Source: CAZHLD01 sp964533185
GTDB taxonomy: Bacteria; Acidobacteriota; Terriglobia; Acidiferrales; UBA7541
NCBI GenBank assembly: GCA_964533185.1
Contig: CAZHLD010000039.1
Span: 1 to 26,013 of the forward strand
Length of the DNA: 26,013 nt
Direction: 5' to 3'
In this document: piece after piece, positions 14,952-23,974 of the stretch
How the letters are laid out: every line of letters begins with the position of its first letter
Position numbering within the stretch: the first letter of the stretch is position 1
Notes under the pieces: model-generated
Database searches by the model: none
Seen by the model: only the letters and a program-made list of their open reading frames with translations
What the model was told of the DNA's origin: nothing
Program-made: the position numbers and the translations under genes

Positions 14952-15007
14952 TCATCCCCGCAGGCAGAGGTCGCTTCTTGCCCCTGTCCGCCTTGTTCCT
15001 TCGTGAA

Positions 15008-15120
15008 ATCGAGTCTCGCCTTACGCTGTGGAACCGCTCACGAGGTTTGCCTTGTCTGTGCGGACCCGATGTACCGGATCACAAGCAGTGTTAGGTCGTA
15101 TGCTTGGCTGGTCCCGCGCG
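15008..15120 (-). pseudogene. Broken copy of the 3' end of a PP2C-type phosphatase gene
   Basis: This segment aligns along its length with 19150-19265, the 3' end of the complete phosphatase gene, including ATCGAGTCT at its start and ACAAGCAG..AGGTCGT inside. On the minus strand one frame reads GTSQAYDLTLLVIRYIGS, matching GAGQADDLTLLVVRYVGP of the intact protein. The last residues before the stop (NLVSGSTA) are in another frame, so it is disrupted. Only the last 35-40 codons survive; upstream of them lies the unrelated tail fragment at 15151. Confidence 0.7.
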
Positions 15121-15150
15121 GCGTGGCAGCGGACGTGGCGCAGCGCGGTG

Positions 15151-15303
15151 GTGCGGCTGGCAGCGCTGGTGGTGTGGAGCACGCTGGCCTGGGGCTGCGT
15201 CAGCAGCAGCACAGGCACTTCGCCCGGTACGTACACCATTACGATCACCGGACAACAGGGCAGCATCTCCCACTCCACCCAGGTCACCCTGGTCGTCCGC
15301 TGA
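15151..15303 (+). pseudogene. C-terminal tail of a choice-of-anchor protein, copy 1
   Basis: The frame reads VRLAALVVWSTLAWGCVSSS and then GTSPGTYTITITGQQGSISH, ending TQVTLVVR and a stop. It parallels the end of the gene at 12855-14305 (ITGCVSG.., GTPPGNYTVTVRGTQG, TTVQLAVQ) and copy 2 at 18932-19084. The body of the gene is absent, so it is a decayed tail. The hydrophobic segment and Cys are retained, so a tiny lipoprotein-like product cannot be fully excluded, but no ribosome site is seen. Confidence 0.65.
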
Positions 15304-15332
15304 AGCAAGCTGGACAAACAAGACGGCCGGCG
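15151..15332 (+). repeat. Direct repeat flanking the kinase block, copy 1 (about 180 bp)
   Basis: It is similar along its length to 18932-19112. The longest identical stretch is TCCACCCAGGTCACCCTGGT and the bases following it to the stop codon, and AAGCTGGACAAAC is shared after the stop. The kinase and the Tat-signal gene lie between the two copies. Confidence 0.75.
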
Positions 15333-15356
15333 CCCGCCGGAGGCGGGCCGCCGGCC
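15324..15356. terminator. GC-rich hairpin after tail copy 1
   Basis: GGCCGGCGCCCGCC and GGCGGGCCGCCGGCC form a long stem around GGA. A pyrimidine-rich stretch (CTGCTCTTCC) follows on the plus strand. The same position after copy 2 also has a hairpin. Confidence 0.55.
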
Positions 15357-15594
15357 TGCTCTTCCGCCTCGGTTCGCGCTGAGTCCTCTCCAAGTGATTC
15401 CCCGGATGCGTCCCTCTCGGTCCCGGAAGCGTCTGGGAATTGCTTCCCTGGCTGATTCGGAGTAGCATGGCGGTCATTCAAGGGAGGCGGGCACCGGATC
15501 CGGCTTCGCAGTCTCCACACAGGCCCCTCTGGATCGTTCCGGTTGCAGCGCAAGCGTCGCGGCTTTCGCGCCCGCGCCCCGAGCAGGTCAGACC

Positions 15595-18434
15595 ATGAGC
15601 CAGCCCGTTCCAGCACTGGTGAATGCTTTAGCGTCCGGGGACCTGACCGGCACTACCGTGGGCCGCTTTCGCATCCGCGCCCGGCTGGGGAGCGGCGGCA
15701 TGGGTGAGGTTTACCAGGCCGATGATACCCTGCTGAAGCGCTCGGTAGCTCTCAAGCGGATCGCACCCAAACTCCGCGCCGACCAGCAGTATCGCAAAAG
15801 GTTTCTCCGCGAGGCGCAGCACGCCTCCAGTCTGACCAACCCCCATATCGCCGGCGTGTACGACGTGCTCCAAGAAAACGACGAGATCTTTGTGGTCATG
15901 GAATACGTCGAAGGCCACACGCTGCGCCAGCGCTTCGCCGAGCCGATGAGCCTGGAGCAATTTCTGGCCATCGCAGTTCAGTGCGCTGAGGCGCTCGTCG
16001 CCGCTCACGAGCGCGGAATTGTTCACCGCGACATCAAGCCGGAAAACGTGATGCTCTCCCCGTCCGGCCAGGTCAAGGTTCTCGATTTCGGTGTGGCCAA
16101 GCTGCTGCCCCGCGGGGAAGAAGGCATCACCCTGGAGACCCAGGCCGCCGCTAGTGCGGCCTCGCTGGAGATTGACACCGGCGGCCTGTCTGGCACGCCG
16201 GCCTATATGGCCCCGGAGGTCCTGCTCGAGAAGGAAGTAGACCAGCGCGCGGACCTCTTTTCTCTCGGCGTCGTTTTCTACGAAGCGCTTACAGGCCGCC
16301 ATCCCTTCCGCGCCAGTAGCTGGATGGCCATCAGCAGCCGCATCTTGAATGAGAATCCGCCTCCGCCCGGCCAGTTCAATTCCAAGATTCCTGCTGAGCT
16401 GGATCGGATCATCGCCAAAATGCTGGGCAAGGATCCGGCCGCACGCTACGCCACCGCTGCCGACTTGCTCGTGGACCTGCGCGCTGTGCAGCGGGTGCTG
16501 GGAATGCCAGTTACCCTGCCCACGCTCGTTCCGCGCCTGGTGTACAGGCGCAAATGGCTCGCCGGGGTGGCTTTGGTGATTACCGTCTTTCTCGGAGTTG
16601 GATTCTTGCCCCCCGTACGCCACTGGCTCTCCTCCTCTTTGTTCCCCCCGGTCTTACCTGGTTCAAAGAACCTCGCGGTGCTGCCTTTCCGAGTGATCGG
16701 CGGCGGGCCGGAGAGCCAGGCTTTCTCTGACGGCATCACGGAGACTCTGACTGCCAAGCTCACTCAACTAACGGCGACGCATAATCTTCAGGTGGTGCCG
16801 GCCGCCGACCTCCGCGGCCGCAAAGTTTCCACTACCACCGACGCGCGCCGCGAGTTCGGGATCAGCCTGGTGTTGGATGGCACCCTGCAGTACTCCGGCG
16901 ACAAGGTGCGCGTCAACTATACCCTGGTGGACGCTGCCGCGCTTCGCCAGTTGCGCACCGGGACCATCACCGAGGATTTGTCGGACCCCTTTGGCGTCCA
17001 GGACAAGGTGGTCGAGGCCGCGGTGAACATGCTGGAGCTCCAGCTAGCCCCGCAGGAGCGCCAGAACCTCGAGAGCCACGGCACGCAGAGCGCAAGTGCT
17101 TACGAGTTCTATCTCCAGGGACGTGGCTACCTGCAGAACTACGACAAGCCGGAAAACATCGATCACGCCATCAACGTCTTCCAGCGTGCCCTGGCCCTCG
17201 ACCGCAACTACGCCCTCGCTCATGCTGGTCTGGGCGAGGCCTTCTGGCGCAAGTACGCTAGCCGGAAGGAGAAGACCCTGGTGGATTCCGCCCGTCACCA
17301 TTGTGAGGCGGCCCTAGAGGCGGACCCGAAGCCCGCCGCCGCTCACGTCTGCCTGGGCATCGTTCATAACGCCACCGGTGAATACGGGAAAGCTGCCGCG
17401 GAGTTCGAGCGCGCCCTGACCCTTGAACCGACCAGCGATGCCGCCTATCGTGGCCTGGCATTTGCCTTCGAACAGCAGAACAAGTCAGCCGACGCGGAGA
17501 AAACCTACCGCCGGGCCATTGAGCTACGGCCCAACTATTGGGCCGGCTATAGCTGGCTGGGCGCTTTCTATTTCGGTCAGGCGCNNNNNNNNNNNNNNNN
17601 NNNNNNNNNNNNNNNNNNNNNNNNNNNNNNNNNNNNNNNNNNNNNNNNNNNNNNNNNNNNNNNNNNNNNNNNNNNNNNNNNNNNCCCAACTATTGGGCCG
17701 GCTATAGCTGGCTGGGCGCTTTCTATTTCGGTCAGGCGCGCTACTCGGAAGCCGAGCGCATGTTCCAGCAGGTTGCAACCCTGGCACCTGACAATTTCCG
17801 AGCCTTGAGCAATCTGGGGGGAATCTACGTCATGCAGGGACGATACCCGGAGGCGATTACGGTTCTGGAGCGCTCTGACAGCCTTCGCGCTTCTGCCAGT
17901 ACTGATTCCAACCTGGCCACGGCCTATTTCTATCAGCGACGCTATGCCGACGCCGCGCGGACCTACCAAGGCGCTTTGAACCTCGACGAACCAAACCTGA
18001 CGCTGTGGAGAAACCTGGCCGAAGCCTACTATTGGACTCCGGGGAAGCGCCCGGAGGCCACCCGCGCTTGCCTCCGGGCGATTGCACTGGCCCGGGATCA
18101 ATTGCAGGTGAATCCCCGTGATTTGGATGTCCTGAGTGACTCAGCCTATTGCTACGCCGTCTCGGGCGACCCAGAACGCGCCCTGGTATTTCTGGAGCGG
18201 GCGCTGAAGATTGCGCCCCATGATCCGAACTTGCACTTCCAGGCGGCGTTGGTGTATATGGAATCTGGGCAAGCTGGCCAGGCCTTGGCGTGGCTGGAAA
18301 AGGCAGTACGTGGTGGCTATTCGGCTTCAAAGGTGCGCGACACGCCGAATTTTGATCATTTGCAGGGAAATCCACGCTTTCAGGAATTACTCCGGGGAAC
18401 TGGTTCTGCCAAAAAAGGAGGCAGTCATGACTAA
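15595..18434 (+). CDS. Transmembrane Ser/Thr protein kinase with C-terminal TPR repeats (894 codons once the gap is closed)
   Basis: The kinase domain has all motifs: glycine loop GSGGMGEVY (32-40), Lys54 in VALKR, HRDIKPEN (144-151), DFG (164-166) and APE (206-208). A membrane segment (WLAGVALVITVFLGVGF, about 321-337) separates it from an exported-side part. That part starts with LAVLPFRVIGGGPESQAFSDG, a region common in TPR signalling proteins, and continues with about ten TPRs to the C-terminus. The frame is interrupted by 100 N at 17585-17684, but 17530-17584 and 17685-17739 are identical. Removing 155 bp restores a single frame from ATG 15595 to TAA 18434. The next gene starts 8 bases before this stop. 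The partner substrate is unknown; a PP2C-type phosphatase is encoded convergently 0.7 kb away. Confidence 0.9.
17585..17684. other. Assembly gap (100 N)
   Basis: The run is exactly 100 N. The 55 bases before it (17530-17584) are repeated exactly after it (17685-17739), the mark of two contigs that overlap by one k-mer and were scaffolded with a default gap. No sequence is likely missing. Confidence 0.95.
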
Positions 18435-18894
18435 CGGCACCGGTACGAGAGAGGCCATGGACGCAACTGCGGCCAATCGTCGCGAATTCATCCGGGGCTG
18501 CTGCGCCGCCGCTTCAATGGGAGTGTTTGCCGACTTCAGCCGCTTCGGCCTGCTGAACGCGCAGGCCACGGCGGACCCGAAAAAGGTGACGGTTTGGATC
18601 ACGCCGGGTGCTACCCCCAAAGATCCGCCCACGGTGAGTCCGGCGACCCCGATCACCTTGTTTGTGAAGAGTTCGTCCAAGAACCCGAAAAAGATCAAGT
18701 GGGAGTGCACAGACAAGAGGGCGAAGTTCAAAGTCGAATTCGCATCCGGGACGCCTTTCGATAAACCGGACTACGATGACACGTACCCCGAGTCGAGCGA
18801 GCCCTGCGACGACTGCGTAGGGAAAACCTACAAGTATTCCGTCAGCGTAAACGGGGGGACGCCTCTCGATCCCCAGGTGATTATTCAACGCTGA
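18427..18894 (+). CDS. Small exported protein with a twin-arginine-type signal (155 aa)
   Basis: The ATG at 18427 has AAAGGAGG 6 bases upstream and overlaps the kinase stop, so the two are co-translated. The N-terminus holds NRREFIRGCCAAASMGVFAD, a twin-Arg followed by a hydrophobic stretch, suggesting Tat export of a folded domain. The mature part (about 105 residues) has beta-type segments KVTVWITPG, ITLFVKSSS and TYKYSVSVNGG, with a CDDC motif near residue 130. It ends DPQVIIQR, as small immunoglobulin- or cupredoxin-like domains do. I see no confirmed metal site. Its tight coupling to the kinase suggests it works with the kinase's exported TPR domain, which is inference. Confidence 0.75.
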   Translation: MTNGTGTREAMDATAANRREFIRGCCAAASMGVFADFSRFGLLNAQATADPKKVTVWITPGATPKDPPTVSPATPITLFVKSSSKNPKKIKWECTDKRAKFKVEFASGTPFDKPDYDDTYPESSEPCDDCVGKTYKYSVSVNGGTPLDPQVIIQR

Positions 18895-18931
18895 GTTGCC
18901 GGCGCGGCGGCGGATCTGGCAAGGGGCGCCG

Positions 18932-19084
18932 GTGCGGTTGGCGGCGCTGGTGGTGGAGAGCACGCTGGCGTGGAGTTGCGTCAGCGGCGGAGGCGGCACG
19001 CCGGCGGGCACCGACACCATCACGTTCACCGCACAACAGGGCAACATCACTCGTTCCACCCAGGTCACCCTGGTCGTCCGCTGA
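18932..19084 (+). pseudogene. C-terminal tail of a choice-of-anchor protein, copy 2
   Basis: It reads VRLAALVVESTLAWSCVSGG, then GTPAGTDTITFTAQQGNITR, and ends TQVTLVVR. It is the second copy of the tail at 15151 and lacks the upstream domains. It follows the Tat-signal gene by 37 bp but has no ribosome site. The glutamate inside the hydrophobic segment argues that it no longer works as a membrane anchor. Confidence 0.6.
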
Positions 19085-19112
19085 GGGAAGCTGGACAAAC
19101 GAAACGGCCGGC
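18932..19112 (+). repeat. Direct repeat flanking the kinase block, copy 2
   Basis: It is the partner of 15151-15332, starting GTGCGGTTGGCGGCGCTGGT and running past the stop codon into AAGCTGGACAAAC and a GGCCGGCG hairpin. Confidence 0.75.
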
Positions 19113-19134
19113 GGGAATCGCTCCCGCTGGCCGT
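19104..19134. terminator. Hairpin terminator between convergent units
   Basis: ACGGCCGGCGGGA and TCCCGCTGGCCGT form a 13-position stem with one G-T type mismatch around ATCGC. The plus side is followed by TCTCTTTCTCT. It lies between the kinase block and the oppositely oriented phosphatase gene. Confidence 0.7.
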
Positions 19135-19162
19135 TCTCTTTCTCTCCAGATCGAGTCTAGTT

Positions 19163-20905
19163 TTACCCTGTCGAACTGCTCTTAGAATCGTCCGGCACTG
19201 CCGGCGAGGGCCCGACGTAACGGACTACAAGCAGCGTCAGGTCGTCCGCCTGGCCGGCGCCCCGCGTGAACTCCTGGACGGCATTAAGGATTCCCGCCTG
19301 AATTTCCTCAACCGTTGAACCGGTGTGCCGTCCGAGGACTTCCTTCAACCGAGTGATTCCAAACTCCTTGTTCTCGGGGTCCATCGCTTCGGTTACACCG
19401 TCGCTGAACAGTACCAGCGTATCGCCAGGGCGCAGCGCGTACGCGCAACTCTTGAACTCGGCCTCGGGAAGCAAGCCGACCGGGAAGCAGTCAGCGGGGA
19501 AGGGCATCTCAACTGTGCCTTCGCGCAGAAGCACCGGCGACGGATGGCCGGCGTTGATGAACTCCATCTGCCCGGAAGGATCCAGCGTTCCGAAGAAGAT
19601 CGTGGCATAGCGCTCCAGCTCGGAATGTGAGCAGAGGAAGCGATTGACGTGTGTGAAAACGCCGGCGGGCTCATGCCCCAGCGTCATCCCGGATACGGCG
19701 CCCTGCAGCATCGTGGTCAGCAGCGCTGCCCCCAGACCTTTCCCGGAGACGTCGGCGATCAATATCGCATGGCGTTCCGGGGCCAGCTCGAGGACGTCAT
19801 AATAATCGCCGCCCACCTCCTGGCAGGAATAGTTGATGCCGCTGACCTGGAGGTAAGGGCAGCGCTGAAACTCGCGCGGCAACAGGGCCTGCTGGATCGT
19901 TCGCGCAATACTGATTTCCTGCTCCAGACGTTGTCGTTCGCGTTCGCGCTCCACCAGTCGTGCGTTGTCCAGCACGCTGGCGGCCTCCACGCCCAGCGCA
20001 TCCAGGATCTGCCGTTCGAGCGTGGAGAAGCCGGCCGGCCGGCGGCTGTCCAGGTAGAGCACTCCCAGGAACTGTCCCCGCACGGGTTGTTCCCCGGCCA
20101 GCGTATGGCTGCCTGAAAGACCCCCGTCGCTCCGGCCCACATCAGCGCGCGCATAGAGAGGAATGACCACCACCGACCGCAGTCTTTGCGCAATAACGCT
20201 CTGCGCGGCCTGAATGTCGAAGTTTGCTTGCGCGACGTCCTCGGTTACCACGCTGCGTTTCTGTTCGGTGGCCATCCGGATGGCCGTCTGGCTTGGCTCC
20301 AGGCCTTCGGTTGGGAGGCTGCGCCCGCCGCGTTGACGCGCCAGCCGCACGCGCAGGATGCCCTGCGGGCCTGGGTCGAGCAAAAGACCGCGGTCGGCAT
20401 CGGTGAGCGCGATGGCATGGTCCACCATGCTGCCCAGCACCGCATCGAGCGGCAGGTGAGAATGGAGCAGCGCCGTGGCCTGCAGCAGAAGGCTCAGTTT
20501 GCGCAGCCCCCCGGCGCCGGACTCAAACGTTGTGACGTGATCCATCCGGGAGAGCAGCTCCGGCAAGGCCTCCACGCCGGTGCTGCCGTGGAAGATCAGT
20601 TCGTAGGAATCGGCCAGGCCGAAGTTGACGACGTCGCCTTCGCGCAGCGCCTGCGCGTCCGCTTTCGTACCGTTCACAAAGAGTCCCCGGCGCTGCCCGC
20701 GGTCCTCGATCTGGAACTCGCCCGCGGTGTACACCACAGCAGCGCACAGCCGCGAGATGCGCCGGTCGGAGAGCTGCAGGTCGTTTCCGGTCTCCGCCCC
20801 TCGTCCGATCAGGAACGGCGAATGGGTTACGCGCACCATCCGCCGGCTGCCGTCCGGAGCAATGACCTCAAGCACGACCTCGGGAATGGACTGAGTATCC
20901 GTCAT
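19163..20905 (-). CDS. FHA-GAF-PP2C/SpoIIE-type protein phosphatase (580 aa)
   Basis: Domains in order: FHA (about 22-107, with FLIGRGAETGNDLQLSDRRI and GLFVNGT), which binds phosphothreonine peptides; GAF (about 150-315); a coiled segment (LVERERERQRLEQEISIART); then a PP2C/SpoIIE phosphatase. Metal-binding blocks are present: GGDYYDV, LIADVSGKGLGAALL, FSDGVTEA and ADDLTLLV. Such RsbU-like proteins dephosphorylate Ser/Thr, often on anti-sigma-factor antagonists. The FHA domain fits control by a Ser/Thr kinase, and one is encoded convergently next door. The ATG at 20905 is used because the FHA domain follows at once; the ribosome site is weak. A broken copy of this gene's 3' end lies at 15008-15120. 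Confidence 0.9.
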   Translation of the reverse strand: MTDTQSIPEVVLEVIAPDGSRRMVRVTHSPFLIGRGAETGNDLQLSDRRISRLCAAVVYTAGEFQIEDRGQRRGLFVNGTKADAQALREGDVVNFGLADSYELIFHGSTGVEALPELLSRMDHVTTFESGAGGLRKLSLLLQATALLHSHLPLDAVLGSMVDHAIALTDADRGLLLDPGPQGILRVRLARQRGGRSLPTEGLEPSQTAIRMATEQKRSVVTEDVAQANFDIQAAQSVIAQRLRSVVVIPLYARADVGRSDGGLSGSHTLAGEQPVRGQFLGVLYLDSRRPAGFSTLERQILDALGVEAASVLDNARLVERERERQRLEQEISIARTIQQALLPREFQRCPYLQVSGINYSCQEVGGDYYDVLELAPERHAILIADVSGKGLGAALLTTMLQGAVSGMTLGHEPAGVFTHVNRFLCSHSELERYATIFFGTLDPSGQMEFINAGHPSPVLLREGTVEMPFPADCFPVGLLPEAEFKSCAYALRPGDTLVLFSDGVTEAMDPENKEFGITRLKEVLGRHTGSTVEEIQAGILNAVQEFTRGAGQADDLTLLVVRYVGPSPAVPDDSKSSSTG

Positions 20906-21167
20906 AGGTCAGGAGAAGCGGGGGAATCTTAGCACGGCCCGCAGCTTGTGGAGCGACGTCGCGTCCTGGCGTGCTAGGGACCAGGAGTCAGCCCACCTTT
21001 TCACCCTGTCCGATTGAGTAGGTATACGTGATGCCGGCCGATCCGCGATCCCTTCGCGCCATTCGTCCCTACATCAACCGGGGCTTACCTCTGCCGATTT
21101 CGCTTGCCCGCAGGCACCGTTCAGGTTAAGAGATGCCCGAAAGAAATTCGCGCTGGTGTCGCAGGTC

Positions 21168-22622
21168 ATGTTCCTCAATCCGATTTCGCTTCTGATTCCG
21201 CCGGGAACGAGTCTCGCATCTGGAGCCGGCAGTATTCTGTTGTCCATCTCCGCACCCACCGCGGGCTTGCCGGGTCACGCTGACCCGGTGGCCCCGATTC
21301 TGCTCGTTCTGGTCCTGATTGCCATCGGAGCGGCCCTCGGCGGAAAGGCCATGCGCTGGATCGGCCAACCGGCCGTTCTGGGTGAGCTGCTGGTGGGGAT
21401 GCTCATCGCAAACCTCGGCTATGCTCTCCACGAACCCATTCTCACCGTCCTTCGCGAGGGCGAAACGATCTCACAGATCGTCACCCTCGCACTGCAGAAT
21501 GCGCTGACGCTGCCGGAGGCCGTACACCAGATCCTGCCACCGGGCGACGATGCCGAGCGGCTGGCAGCAGCGTTGGCAGGTCCAATGGCGCCGGTGGCTG
21601 TCTCTGTGTACAGCTTCGTGGACCTGCTCTCCCGCATCGCAGTGATCGTGCTGCTGTTTCTGGTCGGTCTGGAGACCGATATTGGAGAGATGAAGAAAGT
21701 GGGCTGGCCGTCGTTTCTGGTTGCCGTGGTAGGTGTGGTAGCGCCGTTCCTGCTTGGACTCGGAGCGATGGCTTTGCTGATGCCGGAAGCTCCGCTGCAG
21801 AAGGACATCTTCATCGGCGCCATCCTGACCGCCACCAGCGTGGGCATTACCGCGCGAGTCTTCCGCGACCTTCGGCAAGCGCATCGCACCGAGGCCAGAA
21901 TCATTTTGGGCGCGGCGGTGATCGACGATGTACTTGGCTTGCTCATTCTGGCAGTGGTCAGTGCGCTGGTGGTGACTGGAACAATCAGTCTGCTCAGCAT
22001 TTCCTGGATTACGCTAAAGGCCGTCCTGTTCCTGGTCGGCTCCATCTCCGTTGGGCTATGGCTTGCGCCACGGCTGGTTCGGCGCATTGCGCGGCTGAAA
22101 ATCGAGAACCTGAAACTGCTCTTTGGCCTGGGCTTTGCCTTCGTACTGGCGTGGCTGGCCAACCTCTCGGGGCTGGCCACCATCATCGGCGCATTCGCCG
22201 CGGGGCTGATTCTGGAAAGCTTCTTCGATAAGGAACTGGAAGGCCACTCACTGCGCGACCTGCTCTCGCCCATCGAATCGCTGATCGTGCCGGTCTTTTT
22301 TGTGCTGATGGGCACGCAGGTGAAGCTGGAAACGTTTGCCGATCCGAAAGTAACGCTGGTCGCAGTCGCTCTCACTGTGGCCGCGATTGCCGGCAAGCTT
22401 GTTGCCGGCCTGGGCTGCAGCCCGAAGCTCGACCGGCTCTCGGTGGGGATCGGGATGATGCCCCGCGGCGAAGTGGGACTGATCTTCGCGGGGATCGGCA
22501 AGGGTCTGGGTGTCGTCAGCGACGCTCTCTTCTCGGCCGTCGTCATCATGGTGATGGTTACCACGCTGCTGACGCCGCCGTTGCTGAAGATCACCCTGGC
22601 CCGCAGCCGTCCCGCTGCCTAG
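21168..22622 (+). CDS. Cation/proton antiporter, CPA2 (Kef-type) family (484 aa)
   Basis: The protein is mostly membrane spans. After a short N-terminal extension, family motifs appear: GQPAVLGELLVGMLIANLGY, then LLFLVGLETDIGEMKKVGWP, ATSVGITARVFRDL, IILGAAVIDDVLGLLILAVV and a later FFVLMGTQVKL. The Asp pair in VIDD is the ion-binding site expected of CPA2 exchangers. It probably swaps Na+ or K+ for protons across the inner membrane. No RCK/TrkA-N domain follows, unlike KefB/KefC. An insert of about 40 residues (about 101-144) lies between the first spans. Start choice is uncertain: ATG 21168 is used, with a GTG at 21156 also possible; neither has a strong ribosome site. The 262 bp upstream hold no gene. 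Confidence 0.88.
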   Translation: MFLNPISLLIPPGTSLASGAGSILLSISAPTAGLPGHADPVAPILLVLVLIAIGAALGGKAMRWIGQPAVLGELLVGMLIANLGYALHEPILTVLREGETISQIVTLALQNALTLPEAVHQILPPGDDAERLAAALAGPMAPVAVSVYSFVDLLSRIAVIVLLFLVGLETDIGEMKKVGWPSFLVAVVGVVAPFLLGLGAMALLMPEAPLQKDIFIGAILTATSVGITARVFRDLRQAHRTEARIILGAAVIDDVLGLLILAVVSALVVTGTISLLSISWITLKAVLFLVGSISVGLWLAPRLVRRIARLKIENLKLLFGLGFAFVLAWLANLSGLATIIGAFAAGLILESFFDKELEGHSLRDLLSPIESLIVPVFFVLMGTQVKLETFADPKVTLVAVALTVAAIAGKLVAGLGCSPKLDRLSVGIGMMPRGEVGLIFAGIGKGLGVVSDALFSAVVIMVMVTTLLTPPLLKITLARSRPAA

Positions 22623-22717
22623 CGGTGATTCACTTCAGGGGTCCAACTAACTTTCCTTCGCTTTCTCTCGCTTGGCCGACCAGTCGCAGTTGCCGCGCGG
22701 GGTTTCAGGCCGCCAAC

Positions 22718-23596
22718 TCAGTCGCGCGAAGGAGCACTCGTGGTGTGTTGCGCGACATAGCTGGCAACAAATTCTGCAAAGACCTTCTCGAGTTTCTGAG
22801 TTACCGGACCGGGCGCGCCCGGGAACTTGTGGCCTTCGATTTCGCCTACACCCAGCAGGCTGCGGTTGGTTGAAGAGATGAAGATTTCCTGAGCCGAGCG
22901 CAGATCTTCGGGGCGCAGTGGCTTTTCGGTACAAGGCACACCGACTTGCGGGGCGAGCTCGAGCAGGACGGCGCGCGTAACGCCCTCGAGGCAGCCAGAC
23001 GAAAGTGGCGGGGTTTCCACGCGGCCGCCGCGCACGCAGAAAAGGTTTGCGGCGGTGCACTCGGCAACTTCGCCGCGCTCGTTGAGCAGGACGACTTCAT
23101 CGAATCCGCGCTGCTGCGCTTCGGCCAGGTTCCAGACGTTGTTGAGCCAGGAGGTGACTTTGACGCCGGCAAGAGGCGAGGCGGCGTGGCGGCCTTCGGC
23201 GCGCAGGCCCAGCCTCGCGGGCTCGTGGTAAGCAGGCAGGCCGGCGGTGTAGAGCACCAGGTCGGCTTCGGGGAAAGGCTCGTCGCTTTGCCAGAAGCCC
23301 ACCTTGTTGTAGATGACGTAGATCCGAGCGGTGCCTTCGCGGACAAGATTGGCGCGGAGCAATTCGGCGAGGTGGGCGCGGACCGTCTCCTGCTGGAACG
23401 GGAAGGGGACATGCGTGCGGGCAGCGTCTTTCTGAAGGCGGCGCCAGTGGCGCTCGAAGGCAAAGGGCACACCCTCGAAGATGCGCAGGGTGGTGAATAA
23501 CCCCCAGCCGCTCAGAAGTCCGGCCTGGCCCGGCGAAAGGCGGACCTGCTCAATGGGAAGGAGGCGACCGTTGTGCGTGACGTAACGATGGATCAT
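22718..23596 (-). CDS. Class IV (PLP-dependent) aminotransferase-like protein (292 aa)
   Basis: The fold IV pattern is clear: GLLSGWGLFTTLRIFEGVPF at about 26-45, then HWRRL, and the PLP-binding Lys in GVKVTSWLNNV (Lys146). Glu179 follows in GEVAECTAANLFCVRGG, then PPLSSGCLEGVTR and EIFISSTNRSLLGV. The family includes branched-chain aminotransferases, D-amino-acid aminotransferases and 4-amino-4-deoxychorismate lyase; length and motifs do not settle which. It converges with the antiporter gene, with ends 95 bp apart. The ATG at 23596 lies just before the domain start; no strong ribosome site is seen. Confidence 0.88.
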   Translation of the reverse strand: MIHRYVTHNGRLLPIEQVRLSPGQAGLLSGWGLFTTLRIFEGVPFAFERHWRRLQKDAARTHVPFPFQQETVRAHLAELLRANLVREGTARIYVIYNKVGFWQSDEPFPEADLVLYTAGLPAYHEPARLGLRAEGRHAASPLAGVKVTSWLNNVWNLAEAQQRGFDEVVLLNERGEVAECTAANLFCVRGGRVETPPLSSGCLEGVTRAVLLELAPQVGVPCTEKPLRPEDLRSAQEIFISSTNRSLLGVGEIEGHKFPGAPGPVTQKLEKVFAEFVASYVAQHTTSAPSRD

Positions 23597-23974
23597 GGAT
23601 CGGTCCGCGGCTGAGAAGCGGGGCCGGGCCGAATTGTATCTTAGTTTTGGTCTGGCTCGAAGACCTCCAGTAAGACTTCAGATGGTGCTACCCCCCCCGG
23701 GTGGGCATCGTTTTTGTAAGCGATAGTGAGGAAGGGGATTGCGCGATCGATGGTACTGATAGTACTCGGTCGCGTGTTCCAGAATGGGAAAGGAAGGGGC
23801 AGAGCAACCTGTAGGAGGGGATAAGGAGGGCCTGCCGCCGATGGTTAGCTTGCGAGAACATCGTGGGAGACATATTAGCATAAAGCTAATTCCGTGTCAA
23901 GGGGAAAATGGAGTTGGATCTGGGCCAGATGCGCTGAAGAACCGCTTTAACGTAGTATGGAACCAGAGGAAAAT
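23597..23974. other. Intergenic region before the HEPN gene: C-run motif and inverted repeat
   Basis: No gene is visible in 378 bp. A run of eight C (about 23690) leads into GGGTGGGCATCGTTTTTGTA, a pattern of the sort I associate with repeated acidobacterial intergenic elements. ATTAGC-ATAAA-GCTAAT (23874-23890) is a perfect inverted repeat 84 bp before the HEPN gene and could be an operator. The composition is more A/T-rich than neighbouring genes. Confidence 0.4.

Noticed and set aside
20930..20976. Inverted repeat TAGCACG/CGTGCTA upstream of the phosphatase gene
   Set aside because: Seven bases with a spacer of over 30 bases can occur by chance, and no regulator gene is nearby.
21419..22594. 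391-codon minus-strand frame opposite the antiporter
   Set aside because: It is rich in Ser, Thr, Arg and Pro, as shadows of membrane-protein genes are, and has no domain.
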